A DNA stretch of 64,000 bases from a bacterium (GTDB lineage Bacteria; SAR324; XYD2-FULL-50-16), in contig JAHJTV010000018.1 of NCBI GenBank assembly GCA_018829445.1, positions 1-64,000 on the forward strand, written 5' to 3'. Positions 63,670-64,000 of the stretch are shown here, in pieces. Position numbers and translations under genes: made by a program. The notes beneath the pieces were generated by a model. It was not told where the DNA came from. It searched no databases and worked only from the letters and a program-made list of their open reading frames with translations. Position 1 is the stretch's first letter, and each line of letters starts with the position of its first letter.

Positions 63670-64000
63670 AAAACATCAAGGGGGTGGTACAGGATATTGT
63701 TCATTATGTCATGCACACCACCGATCTGGCGGCTGCTATGATGGATCTGGGTTCGGTGATCCAGCCCGATTTCACCATTGTTGACATGATCAAACCGATG
63801 GAGGGATATGGCCCCCATTCCGGAACCGCAGCAGATGTTGGCTGCATTGTTGCCGGAAAAGACATGGTGGCTATCGATGCAACCGCCTGCCGCATAGTCG
63901 GACTCTCACTTGAAGACGTCCCCTATTTTGATGCGGCCCTGGAAAAAGGTCTGGGCGTTTTTGATGAGAAATTGATCGAGATCCGCGGCAACAGCATCAA
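63513..64000 (+). pseudogene. DUF362 family protein, 5'-truncated and cut by the window edge
   Basis: In a frame different from the M24 gene, open from 63513 to the end, the sequence reads DTDLVKVPIEVPTSDIKHVD, LLEADHFVNLPIFKSHASMV, FSCALKNIKGVVQDIVHYVM, IVDMIKPMEGYGPHSGTAAD, VAIDATACRIVGLSLEDVPY. This is the centre and C-terminal part of a DUF362 protein. The first hundred or so residues and any start codon are missing, so the gene was joined to the M24 gene by a deletion, unless the assembly is at fault. DUF362 proteins often carry Fe-S clusters; none is visible in this part. Confidence 0.75.

Overview
The window reads as a chromosome segment of a metabolically versatile, probably anaerobic, AT-rich Gram-negative bacterium, most likely a deltaproteobacterium (Desulfobacterota). 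That is inference, from the mix of a tungsten-type aldehyde:ferredoxin oxidoreductase with a four-cluster ferredoxin, TRAP and Liv-type organic-solute uptake, sigma-54 control, very large multidomain sensors, a probable selenoprotein and DUF4372-type IS4 elements. No rRNA or tRNA gene was seen.

Layout. 1-7.8 kb: the 3' part of an IS4-family transposase, a small gene plus a DUF6976/FIST-like gene, an iron alcohol dehydrogenase, a MarR-MATE efflux pair with a large palindromic operator, and a secreted class 3 lipase. 8.2-10.8 kb: a short integron cassette array without an integrase in view. It has a core site and three attC-like sites of about 120 bp, separating an NTF2-like gene, an HEWAH membrane metalloprotease-like gene, an AbrB/PIN toxin-antitoxin pair and a decayed AAA-ATPase fragment. 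10.9-20 kb: a hybrid histidine kinase broken by one in-frame TAG, a solute-binding protein, a 7TM-PAS-LuxR-TPR membrane regulator, and two small secreted proteins.

20-33 kb: a leftward operon, TRAP DctP - fused DctQM - FabH-like thiolase - acyl-CoA ligase - enoyl-CoA hydratase. It lies behind a near-perfect sigma-54 promoter (27019-27034), with a 1975-residue sigma-54 activator (kinase-like, AAA, TPR-like, GAF, PAS, AAA+, Fis HTH) immediately upstream. The simplest reading is regulated uptake, CoA activation and beta-oxidation-type breakdown of an organic acid.

33.9-42.2 kb: a solute-binding protein with a PAS histidine kinase, acetolactate synthase large subunit, two tiny tail-anchored-like ORFs, and a 7TMR-DISM/Hpt/CheA-like kinase. 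42.9-46.8 kb: a stress-type locus of ECF sigma factor, membrane anti-sigma-like protein with a His/Met/Cys tail, DUF3047, DUF302, a DUF411 protein and, on the other strand, a periplasmic rhodanese. In the DUF411 gene an in-frame TGA replaces the first Cys of CGCC and is followed by a SECIS-like hairpin, so it is probably a selenoprotein. This is the strongest novelty in the window.

48.3-55.7 kb: LivGFHMK ABC importer, polyferredoxin and aldehyde:ferredoxin oxidoreductase. 55.7-64 kb: palindromic repeats, a GMC oxidoreductase, a decayed IS4, an AraC regulator with aldo/keto reductase, several gene relics (two SDRs, a Crp-type HTH), and an M24 peptidase-like gene joined to a DUF362 fragment at the right edge.
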